Source: JAABVY01 sp964496505
GTDB taxonomy: Bacteria; Zixibacteria; MSB-5A5; JAABVY01
DNA: 64,000 bases
Direction of reading: 5' to 3'
Assembly: GCA_964496505.1 (NCBI GenBank)
Contig: CAZBZV010000013.1
Coordinates: 4,461-68,460, forward strand
The notes beneath the pieces were generated by a model, which saw only the letters and a program-made list of their open reading frames with translations, was not told where the DNA came from and did not search any database. Within the stretch, counting starts at the first letter, position 1; every line of letters starts with the position of its first letter. The position numbers and the translations under genes are program-made. Below, in pieces: positions 14,985-24,500 of the stretch.

Positions 14985-15983
14985 TCAGCCTATCTTAAGA
15001 GCCGCTGAACCGCGGATTTGGCTCTCCTTCATCTTCTTCAAAACCTCATTGGCATCCGTCAATCCGAATTCCTCAACTTCGGTTTTTACCGGGATTTCGG
15101 CCGCCAGAGGCAGAAAATCCTCCGCATCCGAACGGGCAACATGGGCCACACTGCGCAGAGTTCGTTCCTTATAAATAAGCGGGTATTCAAGCTCCGGTAT
15201 GGGGCTCATATAAATAGCATTTATGGCCAATGTGCCTCCCGGACGAAGGTGTTTCAGGGCATGAGGGATAATCCAGCCTACCGGGGCAAATGTCACCGAG
15301 CTGTCTAACGGCTCAGGCGGCATATCCTCGGCACTGCCGGTCCACTCCGCACCCAGCTCCCGCGCCAGTTCCCTGTGGTTTTCGCTGCGCGTGAAAACGA
15401 ATACCCGACAGTCCATATGACGGGCGATTTGAATGGCAATATGGGCGCTGGCGCCAAATCCGTAGAGTCCCAGCCTCGATTCGGGCTGCAGTTCGCTCAG
15501 GCGCAACGCTCGAAATCCGATCACGCCCGCGCACATCAAAGGGGAGGCCTCTAAATCGGAAAATACATCCGGAATCGGGTAAGCAAAGCGTTCATCTACG
15601 ACCGTATATTCGGCATAGCCTCCGTCAGCATGGAGCCCGGTGAATCTGGCATTTTCGCACAAATTCTCCTGGTTATTTTTGCAGAATACACACTCTCCGC
15701 AAGCCCAGTTCAACCATGCTACGCCCACCCGATCTCCCTTTTTGAAGCGCTTAGAGTCGGGACCGTTTTTCTCCACATATCCGATGATCTCATGTCCGGG
15801 GATAAGAGGGAGACGCGGAAGTTCAAGCTCGCCCTCAACGGTGTGCAGATCCGTATGGCAGGTTCCGCAAACTGAAACACGGATCAGGATTTGACCCTGA
15901 CGGGGTTCGGGCTTTGCAATCTCCTTTTCAATCAGAGGCCTGTTGTCTATAGGTTTGGGCGTTTCCAGAATCATGGCTTTCAT
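14985..15983 (-). CDS. Zinc-dependent alcohol dehydrogenase, MDR superfamily
   Basis: The protein is about 332 residues. It has the catalytic zinc site (VCGTCHTDLH, PGHEIIG), the structural zinc lobe (CGECVFCKNNQENLC) and a Rossmann domain around GLYGFGASAHIAIQIARH. It belongs to the AdhP-like group in which the GxGxxG loop reads GFGASA, often annotated zinc-binding alcohol dehydrogenase family protein. It oxidises alcohols or reduces aldehydes with NAD(P)H; the substrate is not predictable. ATG at 15983 (MKAMILETPKP) is the natural family start; a GTG 12 bases upstream is too close to GGAG. It appears to be monocistronic. Confidence 0.88.
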   Translation of the reverse strand: MKAMILETPKPIDNRPLIEKEIAKPEPRQGQILIRVSVCGTCHTDLHTVEGELELPRLPLIPGHEIIGYVEKNGPDSKRFKKGDRVGVAWLNWACGECVFCKNNQENLCENARFTGLHADGGYAEYTVVDERFAYPIPDVFSDLEASPLMCAGVIGFRALRLSELQPESRLGLYGFGASAHIAIQIARHMDCRVFVFTRSENHRELARELGAEWTGSAEDMPPEPLDSSVTFAPVGWIIPHALKHLRPGGTLAINAIYMSPIPELEYPLIYKERTLRSVAHVARSDAEDFLPLAAEIPVKTEVEEFGLTDANEVLKKMKESQIRGSAALKIG

Positions 15984-16059
15984 TGTATCACACACTCCGA
16001 TATTTTATGCGATTTGAACACAGTTGATAAGTATAACTGAAATTCTTGGTTTTGCCAAT

Positions 16060-16090
16060 AAAAAAGCCCCATCCGGAAGGGATGGGGCTT
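16060..16090 (-). terminator. Terminator of first giant VWA/dockerin gene
   Basis: A 9-bp stem GCCCCATCC (16066-16074) / GGATGGGGC (16080-16088) with a 5-nt loop runs, on the minus strand, into six T residues. Nearly the same terminator follows the paralogue at 21.5 kb. Confidence 0.9.
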
Positions 16091-16111
16091 CGAATCTATC
16101 TGTAATGCGAT

Positions 16112-19100
16112 TTATTCACCACAGTCAACCGGGGCAGGGCCTCCGATGAAGACATGATTGATGAGATAAACAGCATCACTGACATTAACGGCATCATCGC
16201 AGTTGGCATCGCCAGCCTCCATTGGCTCCGGAGGATCGCCTGCGATAAAGACGTAATTGATAATCCAGACAGCGTCGGAAACGTTTAGCGAACCGTCGCC
16301 GTTGGCATCACCCGGTACGAAAGCGGCGTCGCCATAGTAGAAGAATTCACCATCGCTGGCCTCGGCCGCGTACTTCAGGAAGTACATATCCTCGGGAGCC
16401 GAAGAACCCTTGACAAACGGATTGATCGGTGTGCCGAAGTAGTTGACCGTGGTCATAGCGTTCATGGAGAAGACTTCTGCCAGGCAGAGCTGCCAATCGG
16501 TACAGGTGGCCGGATTGCTCGGATCGCAGTCAAAGTTCCAGCCGCTGCTATAATACCTGTAGCAGTAATCGCACATGTAGCACATGGTGAATGCCAGACT
16601 GCAGTTCTCAAGACCGTCTGTGTAGGTATACAGAGCGTCGGTACCGCAGCCGAGATCGGCCATGTAGCAGTGCGACTGACACATGGCAGCCGCCAGAGGC
16701 GTGTCGTGACGAGGATCGACGATTGCGTCGATAGCGTCATGAACCTCTGTAGGATCGCTTGAGAAATCCTGAATCATGTTCATGCCTTCACTCTCGTTCA
16801 TGGCCATCACTGCGACCATGTAACCCTGACCCAAAAGGTCATCGGCATCGGCATGCGCCAGATCCTTGGCTCTCAACAGACGGCTGTCGCCCATAGCATC
16901 TTCGAGGGCCATTGAGCCTGATTTGTCGATCAGAATCACAGCAACCGGATCGTGATCATCGCCCATGGTCATGGTGACCGGGATAGTGATCGGTGAGAGA
17001 CCGCCGTTGTGATACAGAACCACTGAGGCCTGGAAGACACCCGGGCCGGTGAGGCCGGTTGAGTTGTAACAGACCTCGATCGGCTGATTGCCGCCGCCCG
17101 GTACCGTACCTTCGTCGATATCAACTGACAGCCAGTTGTAGAGAGGATTGTCCTCTGTCATGGTCAGGCTGCCTGAGATATCGTGAGGCGGTGAGCCGTA
17201 ATCGTCACCGCTGATCGTATAGTCGATAACGATTGATCCGGCAAGGCCGCCGTCAAAGGTCAGGTTGACATTAAAGGTCTCGACATCACTGCTGTACATA
17301 CAGCCAAACGGCGGATCGTCGCAGGTCCAGGTCGCGGTTGCGCCATCGCCTGTTGTGCCGTCATAAACCAGGGTGCCGGAACTGGCAGCGATATCATCGG
17401 CGCTGTTTACGGTTACGCCGGACGGGAAGGTCATGGTGAACTCATCGATCCACTCGGCATCACTTGAGGCGTTGGAGATTGTGAAGGTCACATCAGCCGT
17501 TGCGCCCGGAGTGAAGCCGTCGGTAGTGGTGATGTTAGCGCCGTCGATTTCCTTCGGCAGCGGATCACCATAGTCTATCATGACCTCGAAGTCCATGTCG
17601 ACATCGCCTGAGTTACCCAGGTTCAGGGTCTGGCAGCCGGATTCATCCACGCCGACCTGACAGAACTCGATCAGTGTCTGATCGTATTCCAGAGTCGGCG
17701 GTTCGAGCCACTGAATCGTCAGATTGAATTCCGGGATACAATTCGGTGACGGCCAGGTATCGATCATCAGATAGTATGTGCCGGTTTCGAGGAATACCAC
17801 GAATCCATGCGGACTGCTGGAATAATCGGTTACTTCAGCGATACAGTCGCTGTAAGTTGATCCCGGAGGCGGGCAGGCCGCGCCCAGACCCATACCGGTG
17901 TAGGTTGTTCCCAGCGGATCATGAATGAATTCATAGTATCCGGCTTCATCGATGTTGACTTCATAGAGAATGTCCTCACCGCCGTCATAGAGCGACATAC
18001 AGGTCTGATCATAGTCGTCATATCTGCCGCATGTTGTCTGACCGAAGTCCTCATACGGCGAGTCTGACGGCATATTGACCTTGAGCGGGTCGGAGCAGTT
18101 GTCTCCAGGCTGAATAATCAGCTCTTCGATTGTCAGGGTAAAGGCCGGGATACAATCCGGTGACGGCCAGGTATCGATCATTATGTAGTATGTACCTGGT
18201 GTCAGGGCATAGACAAATCCATGCGGAGAACTGGAATAATCGGTTACCTCCGCCAGACAGTCGCTGTAGGTTGATCCCGGAGGCGGGCAGGCCGCACCCA
18301 GAGCCATACCGGTCCAAGTTGTTCCCTGAGGATCGAGAGTGAACACACAGGTGACCGGAGCATCGACAGTGACTTCATAGAATATATCCTCACCGCCGTC
18401 GTAATAGCTCAAACAGGTATTGCTCTCGGCATTACCGCGTCCGCAGGTATAGTTGTTATCGACATATCCTCCAAAGCCGGGACCGCTGATTGAGATCGGA
18501 ATCGGATCGCTGCAGTTGTCGCCGGGCTCTGGCGGAGGACATTCGACGGCATTGATTTCGACTACAAAATCGTACGGATCAGCGCCGAAAGCCACAATAT
18601 AATAGTAAGTTCCGTCCGGAATGTCATCCCAGTAAATCTGTGGCCATCCGTTCGGACAGTCAAAGGCGCCCGAAGTATAGAAATATTGTGAATTCTCATC
18701 ACAGCAATCAGGTTCTGAATTCTCTGCGATCAGGGTAGCGCTCACGGTAGATGGGCTGGTTCCTGTAGAACCACAGAAGCTGGCACTAACATCGTTGCAG
18801 TTCGTAGAAGTGCTGAGAGTGAACTGATACCACACACCGTACCAGTCTGTAAATAATGACGGGCAGTCCGGCGTCGCGCCGAATGTACTGCCGGAGACAG
18901 GTGTGCCCAGAGTAATGACTTCAGCACCGGCACAATCATCGTTAGCAGGTGCAGGCGGGCACTCCTGAAGATCAAACGTAATTGTATGATCCTGGTAGGA
19001 TTCCGAGTAGGCTGGATACCAGTATGTTCCGGCTGCCAGGCCATTCCAGTATGAGGTCGGGTTGCCATCGCCACACTCATCCCAGGTGGTATTATTGTGC

Positions 19101-20698
19101 AGGATGTAATCATCGCAAGCACAGTCATCCATCACGATGACGCCGACAGTGGCCAGATCAGGTGAGGTGCCGCACCAGTCAACAACAAGATTGGCACATG
19201 AATATGGGTTCTCAAAATAGTACCAGACCGCGTTCCAGTCAAGAAGACCGGGGCAGTCGATAGTCGCGCCAACCGTGCTGCCTGTGACCGTTACCGGATA
19301 AGGTCCAGTAACGAGTTCAGCATCGGCGCACTGGTCATTGGCCGGTGCCGCCGGAGGATCGCCCAGATAATCGATTATTAAATCGAAATCGGGGATACAA
19401 TCCGGTGAAGGCCAGCTATCGACCATGGCGTAATATGTGCCCGCGGGCATGATCACGCTGGTAACTCCGTATGGTGATCCCGAACTGCTGCTGATATTTA
19501 CAACGCAGCTTGTGGGCGGACAGTCCGTGCCTATAGCAAGGCCGGTCCAGCTTGTGCCCTTGGGATCGAGCGTAACATCCACATAGATATCCTGGGTGAC
19601 GGTGAATTCATAAATAATGTCTTCTCCGCCATCATAGTATCCCATACAGGTTACGCCGTCGTAATCATTTATGCGGCCGCAAGTATAGTTCGCATTGGTG
19701 TACTGATCTGCCACAAAATCAGCCGGGAATGTAGCCACCAGCGGATTTGTACAATCATCCCCCTGTCCAACGACCGGGCAGGGATTGTTTGTACAATCAA
19801 GACCTTCATCCCAGGATATGAAGTCCGGACGAGCTGTACAAGCACTCTGCTCCTCGTCGGCGCAGGAAGGTGCGGCGGGATCGCCGTAACAGCAACGACC
19901 GACAGGCAGAGGATCATCATTGACCGAGATATAGTCGAATGCGGCCTCGGCGCCGTCAGAACCGACATAGCGGAAACCGAATGCAACGTTGGTTTCGGTC
20001 AGGTAAGCTGACAGATCAACGGTTACCTCGTACCAGGTCCAGTTGGTGAATACACCAGCTTCGGACTCATCCCAGAGCTTGGTGCTGAAGGTGGTACCAC
20101 CATCGGTTGAAATCCAGACCTCAATATCATAATTGTCATAAGGATCTACGCCCCAATAATAGCTCATCAGCCAATGGAATTCCAATACCCAGCTTGATCC
20201 GCCGGTGGTCAAATCCACTGTCGGGCTGATCAGCCACTCGTCCTGCGGGACCAGTGCGGGATCGTATTCACAATTGGTGTAATAAAGGCCGTTATAGGGA
20301 TCATAATCCTCAATTTTCCAGGTGAAACCAGCATTAGTAACATCTGCTGTCCATCCTGTCGGCGGCACTACGCCGCCCTCGAAATCTTCAAATAACAGGT
20401 TGGTCGCGGGAGCAGCCTTGTTCATCATCTCATGCGTTCTCGGATTGGTTCTCAATGCCGGATCATTGACATTGATGCCATCCTGAGGAGCCTGAGAAAC
20501 GATTGGCTGCTGAACGTCTGTCTTGATGCTCTTCATGCCCGCTAAATAGTCCTGTTTTGCCTGCCACTGTTCCGGGGTCAAATGTTCGCCGTCAATAATG
20601 ATGATATCTCCCTCATCATTGGCGAAGGCAGCAAAACAAAGGGCAAGTACGAAGACAGGCAGCAGTAATGCTAGCAGTAATTTTTTACCTCTTAGCAT
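16112..20698 (-). CDS. Giant secreted Cys-rich protein with VWA domain and C-terminal dockerin, copy 1
   Basis: The protein is 1528 residues. In order it has a signal peptide (KLLLALLLPVFVLALCFAAFA) and a MAM/cleaved-adhesin-like jelly-roll domain (FEDFEGGVVPPTGW ... FDYISVNDDP). A Cys-rich spacer and tandem beta modules follow: three of the type DNCSDP...YTCGR...YYDGGEDIFYE...WPSPDCIP and two of the type PANDQCADAE.... Later come an Ig-like segment, a von Willebrand A domain with the MIDAS motif DKSGSMALEDA, and a two-repeat dockerin (GDANGDGSLNVSD and GDANCDDAVNVSD). It should be exported and bind metal and protein or carbohydrate ligands; no catalytic site is recognised. It is a close paralogue of the gene at 21565-26169, apparently from a tandem duplication. 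SD AAAGGAGAG precedes the ATG. Confidence 0.85.
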   Translation of the reverse strand: MLRGKKLLLALLLPVFVLALCFAAFANDEGDIIIIDGEHLTPEQWQAKQDYLAGMKSIKTDVQQPIVSQAPQDGINVNDPALRTNPRTHEMMNKAAPATNLLFEDFEGGVVPPTGWTADVTNAGFTWKIEDYDPYNGLYYTNCEYDPALVPQDEWLISPTVDLTTGGSSWVLEFHWLMSYYWGVDPYDNYDIEVWISTDGGTTFSTKLWDESEAGVFTNWTWYEVTVDLSAYLTETNVAFGFRYVGSDGAEAAFDYISVNDDPLPVGRCCYGDPAAPSCADEEQSACTARPDFISWDEGLDCTNNPCPVVGQGDDCTNPLVATFPADFVADQYTNANYTCGRINDYDGVTCMGYYDGGEDIIYEFTVTQDIYVDVTLDPKGTSWTGLAIGTDCPPTSCVVNISSSSGSPYGVTSVIMPAGTYYAMVDSWPSPDCIPDFDLIIDYLGDPPAAPANDQCADAELVTGPYPVTVTGSTVGATIDCPGLLDWNAVWYYFENPYSCANLVVDWCGTSPDLATVGVIVMDDCACDDYILHNNTTWDECGDGNPTSYWNGLAAGTYWYPAYSESYQDHTITFDLQECPPAPANDDCAGAEVITLGTPVSGSTFGATPDCPSLFTDWYGVWYQFTLSTSTNCNDVSASFCGSTGTSPSTVSATLIAENSEPDCCDENSQYFYTSGAFDCPNGWPQIYWDDIPDGTYYYIVAFGADPYDFVVEINAVECPPPEPGDNCSDPIPISISGPGFGGYVDNNYTCGRGNAESNTCLSYYDGGEDIFYEVTVDAPVTCVFTLDPQGTTWTGMALGAACPPPGSTYSDCLAEVTDYSSSPHGFVYALTPGTYYIMIDTWPSPDCIPAFTLTIEELIIQPGDNCSDPLKVNMPSDSPYEDFGQTTCGRYDDYDQTCMSLYDGGEDILYEVNIDEAGYYEFIHDPLGTTYTGMGLGAACPPPGSTYSDCIAEVTDYSSSPHGFVVFLETGTYYLMIDTWPSPNCIPEFNLTIQWLEPPTLEYDQTLIEFCQVGVDESGCQTLNLGNSGDVDMDFEVMIDYGDPLPKEIDGANITTTDGFTPGATADVTFTISNASSDAEWIDEFTMTFPSGVTVNSADDIAASSGTLVYDGTTGDGATATWTCDDPPFGCMYSSDVETFNVNLTFDGGLAGSIVIDYTISGDDYGSPPHDISGSLTMTEDNPLYNWLSVDIDEGTVPGGGNQPIEVCYNSTGLTGPGVFQASVVLYHNGGLSPITIPVTMTMGDDHDPVAVILIDKSGSMALEDAMGDSRLLRAKDLAHADADDLLGQGYMVAVMAMNESEGMNMIQDFSSDPTEVHDAIDAIVDPRHDTPLAAAMCQSHCYMADLGCGTDALYTYTDGLENCSLAFTMCYMCDYCYRYYSSGWNFDCDPSNPATCTDWQLCLAEVFSMNAMTTVNYFGTPINPFVKGSSAPEDMYFLKYAAEASDGEFFYYGDAAFVPGDANGDGSLNVSDAVWIINYVFIAGDPPEPMEAGDANCDDAVNVSDAVYLINHVFIGGPAPVDCGE

Positions 20699-20806
20699 CG
20701 ACTCTCCTTTCGCTTAAGGCGGGTTAAAATAAAACTTTTAAAAATCTGCTTCTACCAGGCACCATGCGGGTAGACGGTAGAATAATGGTACAGATATGTA
20801 TTTTTG

Positions 20807-20834
20807 CCTGATCTACTCCTCCCAATAGATCAGG
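20807..20834 (-). promoter_or_regulatory. Conserved leader hairpin, copy 1
   Basis: On the minus strand CCTGATCTA pairs perfectly with TAGATCAGG around the 10-nt loop TTGGGAGGAG, about 110 nt upstream of the start codon. The same loop and the inner CTA/TAG pairs occur upstream of the paralogue, although the surrounding leader has diverged. The loop presents GGA motifs of the kind bound by CsrA; that role is inference. Confidence 0.55.
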
Positions 20835-21095
20835 GAAGTGCAAGTTATGCATGCGCGAGGTGCAGGATCCAAGGTGTGTGCAGTTTGTGAACTTATAACT
20901 TTTAATTTTAAGCTACTGATAAGGTTTAACCATAATTCAGGTCTTTTATCTCAATGGCATATTAGTACCAAATTGATTTTAATACCGTGCCATTGATTAA
21001 GCTACAAGTAAAAGCTTAATCCTGCACTTATCCCTTGTTGTCGAATCGATGCTGTATGTGAAGTGCTTCTGGCACCTTACGGCCAGTACAATAAG

Positions 21096-21123
21096 AATAT
21101 AGAAGTTTCTATTTATTTGTCAA
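21096..21123 (-). promoter_or_regulatory. Promoter of giant gene copy 1
   Basis: On the minus strand TTGACA (plus 21118-21123) is followed after 16 nt by TATATT (plus 21096-21101). The resulting leader is nearly 400 nt. Confidence 0.6.
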
Positions 21124-21151
21124 TATAATATTGCCTAAAAAATGCCCCAAA

Positions 21152-21184
21152 ATAGGCCTTTGCGGTGATTTTTATCAGGCCTAT
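21152..21184. repeat. Perfect 8-bp inverted repeat upstream of the copy-1 promoter
   Basis: ATAGGCCT (21152-21159) and AGGCCTAT (21177-21184) flank 17 bases, just upstream of the promoter on the minus strand. It could be an operator or a relic hairpin. No counterpart was found upstream of copy 2. Confidence 0.4.
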
Positions 21185-21515
21185 GCGATCAGAATAAGGG
21201 TCTATTTTTAATTATCATTATATTATGCAATGGTTTATAAAAATGTTGGGGCGCAGAGAAAATTATGCCAGACAGTGCATGTTGAGGGATTTCTGTCGAA
21301 GCACAAAATTTTCGCGGATTTATCGAAAGTCGCTCTACGCCCCAGTTGCACTTTAAAATTATCTGAGATCGACAATTTTGTCAAGGAAAATCGGATACTC
21401 CACATTTCAAAGACCGGTTTAAGCTGTGGTTTTTCGGGACTTATCCGAGTGGTTAATAATGGCTTATGAATTTTTGAAGAATCGATATTTATTTTGGTAA
21501 TTGATGGGCAACAAA

Positions 21516-21544
21516 AAAGCCCCATCCTTTTCGGATGGGGCTTT
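21516..21544 (-). terminator. Terminator of second giant VWA/dockerin gene
   Basis: Stem GCCCCATCC (21519-21527) / GGATGGGGC (21533-21541) with loop TTTTC is followed on the minus strand by a T run. The stem is identical to the one after copy 1, showing that the duplicated unit includes the terminator. Confidence 0.9.
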
Positions 21545-21564
21545 GAATCTATCTGTAATGCGAT

Positions 21565-24500
21565 TTATTCACCACAGTTAACCGGGGCAGGGCCTCCGAT
21601 AAAGACATGATTGATGAGATAAACAGCATCACTGACATTAACGGCATCATCGCAGTTGGCATCGCCAGCCTCCATTGGCTGAGGAGCATCGCCTGCGACG
21701 AAGACGTAGTTGACTACAAAGACAGCGTCAGAAACGTTCAGCGAACCGTCGCCGTTGGCATCGCCGGGTACAAATGCGGCGTCGCCGAAGTAATGGAATT
21801 CACCATCACTGGCCTCGGCAGCATACTTCATGAAGTACATATCTTCAGGAGCGCTGCTACCCTTGACAAACGGATTGATCGGTGTGCCGAAGTAGTTCAC
21901 AACGTTCATGCCATTGGCTGCAAAGGTATTGGCCAGGCACATCTGCCAGTCTGTACAGCTGGAAGGATTGGCGGGATCGCAGTCCCAGTTCCAGCCGGTA
22001 TCATTATATCTGTAGCAGATATCGCAGATGTAGCACATGTCGTACTCAAGGCTCTCATTTTCCTTACCGTCGGTGTAGGTATAAAGAGCGTCTATACCAC
22101 AGCCGAGCATGGCCAGAGTGCAATGAGCCTGACACATGGCTGCTGCCAGAGGCGTATCATGACGCGGCGATACGATCGCATCAATAGCATCGTGCAGAGC
22201 TGTCGCATCGGTCGTAAAGTCCTCAAGCATCGCAATACCGTCGGACGAGTTGAATGCCACAACCGCTACCATGTAGCCCTGACCCAGCAGGTCGTCAACA
22301 TCGGTATGAGCCAGATTCTTGGCTCTCAGCAGACGGCTGTCGCCGGCCGCATCTTCAAGAGCCATGGAACCGGACTTATCGATTGCGATTACAGCGGCAG
22401 GATCATGGTCATCACCGATGGTCATTGTGACCGGGATGGTGACCGGTGAGATACCGCCGTTATGGTTGATTACCAGCGAGGCGAAATAGGTGCCCGGATC
22501 AATTCCTGCTGAATTATAGCAGACCTGGATCGGCTGGCTTCCGCCGCCGGCAATCGTGCCGTCATCAACATCAATTGACAGCCAGCTATAAAGAGGATTG
22601 TCCTCTGTCATGGTCAGGCTGCCGGAGATATCGTGAGGATCACTTCCATAGTCGTCGCCGCTGATTGTGTAATCAATGACGATAGTGCCGGTCAGGCCGG
22701 CGTCAAAGGTCAGGTTGACATTGAAGTCCTCGACATCGCTGCTGTACATACAGCCCAGCGGAGGATCATCACAGGTCCAGGTGCAGGTAACACCGTTGCC
22801 TGTTGTGCCGTCAAAGACCAGGCTGCCGGAACTGGCAGCGATATCATCAGCGCTGTTAACAGTTACACCTGACGGGAAGGTCATGGTGAACTCATCGATC
22901 CACTCGGCATCACTGGAGGCATTGGCGATTGTGAAGGTCACATCGGCCGTGGCGCCCGGAGTGAAGCCGGCAGCGGTCGTGATATTGGCGCCGTCGATCT
23001 CCTTGGTCGGAGGAACGCCGTACTGAACCAGAACCTCGAAATCGAGGTCAACATCACCCTCATTGCTGAGGTCAAGAGTTGTGCATCCCGATTCATCTAC
23101 TCCAACCTGACAGAACTCGATCAGAGTCGGATCCCAGGTCAGAAGCGGAGGCTCGAGGTAGTTAATTGTCAGATCGAAGTCGGGGATACAATCCGGTGAC
23201 GGCCAGGTGTCGATCATCAGATAGTATGTTCCCGGTTCGAGGAATACGACGAATCCATGCGGATCGCCGGAATAATCGGTAGCTTCGGCGATACAATCGC
23301 TGTAGCTTGATCCCGGAGGCGGGCAGTCAGCGCCCAGACCCATACCGGTCCAGCTTGTACCCTTGGGATCATGGATGAATTCGTAATATCCGGCTTCGTC
23401 GATATTGATTTCATAAAGGATGTCCTCACCGCCGTCATAGTATGACAGACAGGTTGAACTGTAGTCATCTATTCTGCCGCAGGTAGTCTGGCCAATGTCC
23501 ATATAAGGAGCATCGGAAGGCAGATTGACTTTAAGCGGATCGGAGCAGTTGTCGCCGGGCTCAGGGATAAGTTCTTCGATTGTAAGCGTAAAGGACGGGA
23601 TACAATCGGGTGACGGCCAGGTATCGATCATCAGATAATAGGTGCCGGGTGTGAGCTCGATTGAGAAGCTCTTGGCCGAACCTGATGAACTGGTTACCTC
23701 TGCCAGACAGTCGCTGTAGGTGGATCCCGGAGGCGGGCAGCTTGCGCCCAGAGCCATACCGGAATAGCTGGTTCCCTGAGGATCAAGTGTAAATATGGCA
23801 CTGAATGACGTATTGACGTTGATTTCATAGAAGATGTCTTCGCCGCCGTCATAGTAGCTCATACATGTGTTGCTCTCGTTGTTACCACGTCCGCAGGTGT
23901 AGTTGTTATCAACATACGGCAAATCGGCCGAGCTGTTAACAGTCACCTTGAGAGGATCGGTACAATTGTCTCCAGGCTGTGCCGGAGGGCATTCGATGGC
24001 ATTGATCTCGACCACAAAGTCGTACGGATCAGCGCCGAAAGCAACTATATAATAATAGGTACCGTCCGGAATATCTTCAAATGTTAACTGCGGCCATCCG
24101 TTGGGGCAATCAAAAGCACCGGAGGTGAAGTAATACATCGAAGCCTCGTCGCAGCAATCCGGCTCGGAATTCTCCGCAACCAGAGTCGCGCTGACTGTTG
24201 ACGGGCTGGCACCGCTTGAACCGCAATAGCTGACACTTACGTCGTTGCAGTTTGTGGTGCTGCTGAGTGTGAACTGGTACCATACACCGTACCACTCGTC
24301 GAAGATCGACGGGCAGTCGATAGTAGCGCCAACCGTTGTGCCGGAAGTCGGTGTGCCGAGAGTAATAACTTCGGCGCCGGAGCACTCATCGTTGGCGGGT
24401 GCCGGCGGGCACTCCTGAATATCCAGTGTGAACTGGAAGTCCTGCGTCTGGCCGCCGTAGGTGCCGGGGCCGGTGAAGGCAGGATAATAATAGGTGCCTG

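Larger units (their letters stand above)
20699..21564 (-). other. Long leader/intergenic region between the two giant paralogues
   Basis: This 866-base stretch holds no convincing gene. Reading toward copy 1 (minus strand) it contains the upstream gene's terminator, an inverted repeat, a promoter, the word CTTATCAGTAGCT (20912-20924), a hairpin with a GGGAGGAG loop and the SD. The leader is therefore about 400 nt. CTTATCAGTAGCT also occurs in the leader of the paralogue (26373-26385). Confidence 0.6.

Noticed and set aside
20699..21100. c-di-GMP or other known riboswitch in the giant-gene leader
   Set aside because: The conserved GEMM words and other common riboswitch cores are absent; only the hairpin with the GGGAGGAG loop is conserved.
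21230..21469. A 79-codon plus-strand frame between the giant genes
   Set aside because: No SD, no recognisable domain, and it lies in a region that contains the terminator and leader of flanking genes.
21607..22449. Plus-strand frames of up to 280 codons within the second giant gene
   Set aside because: They are complementary shadows of a repetitive, compositionally biased minus-strand gene and show no independent motifs.
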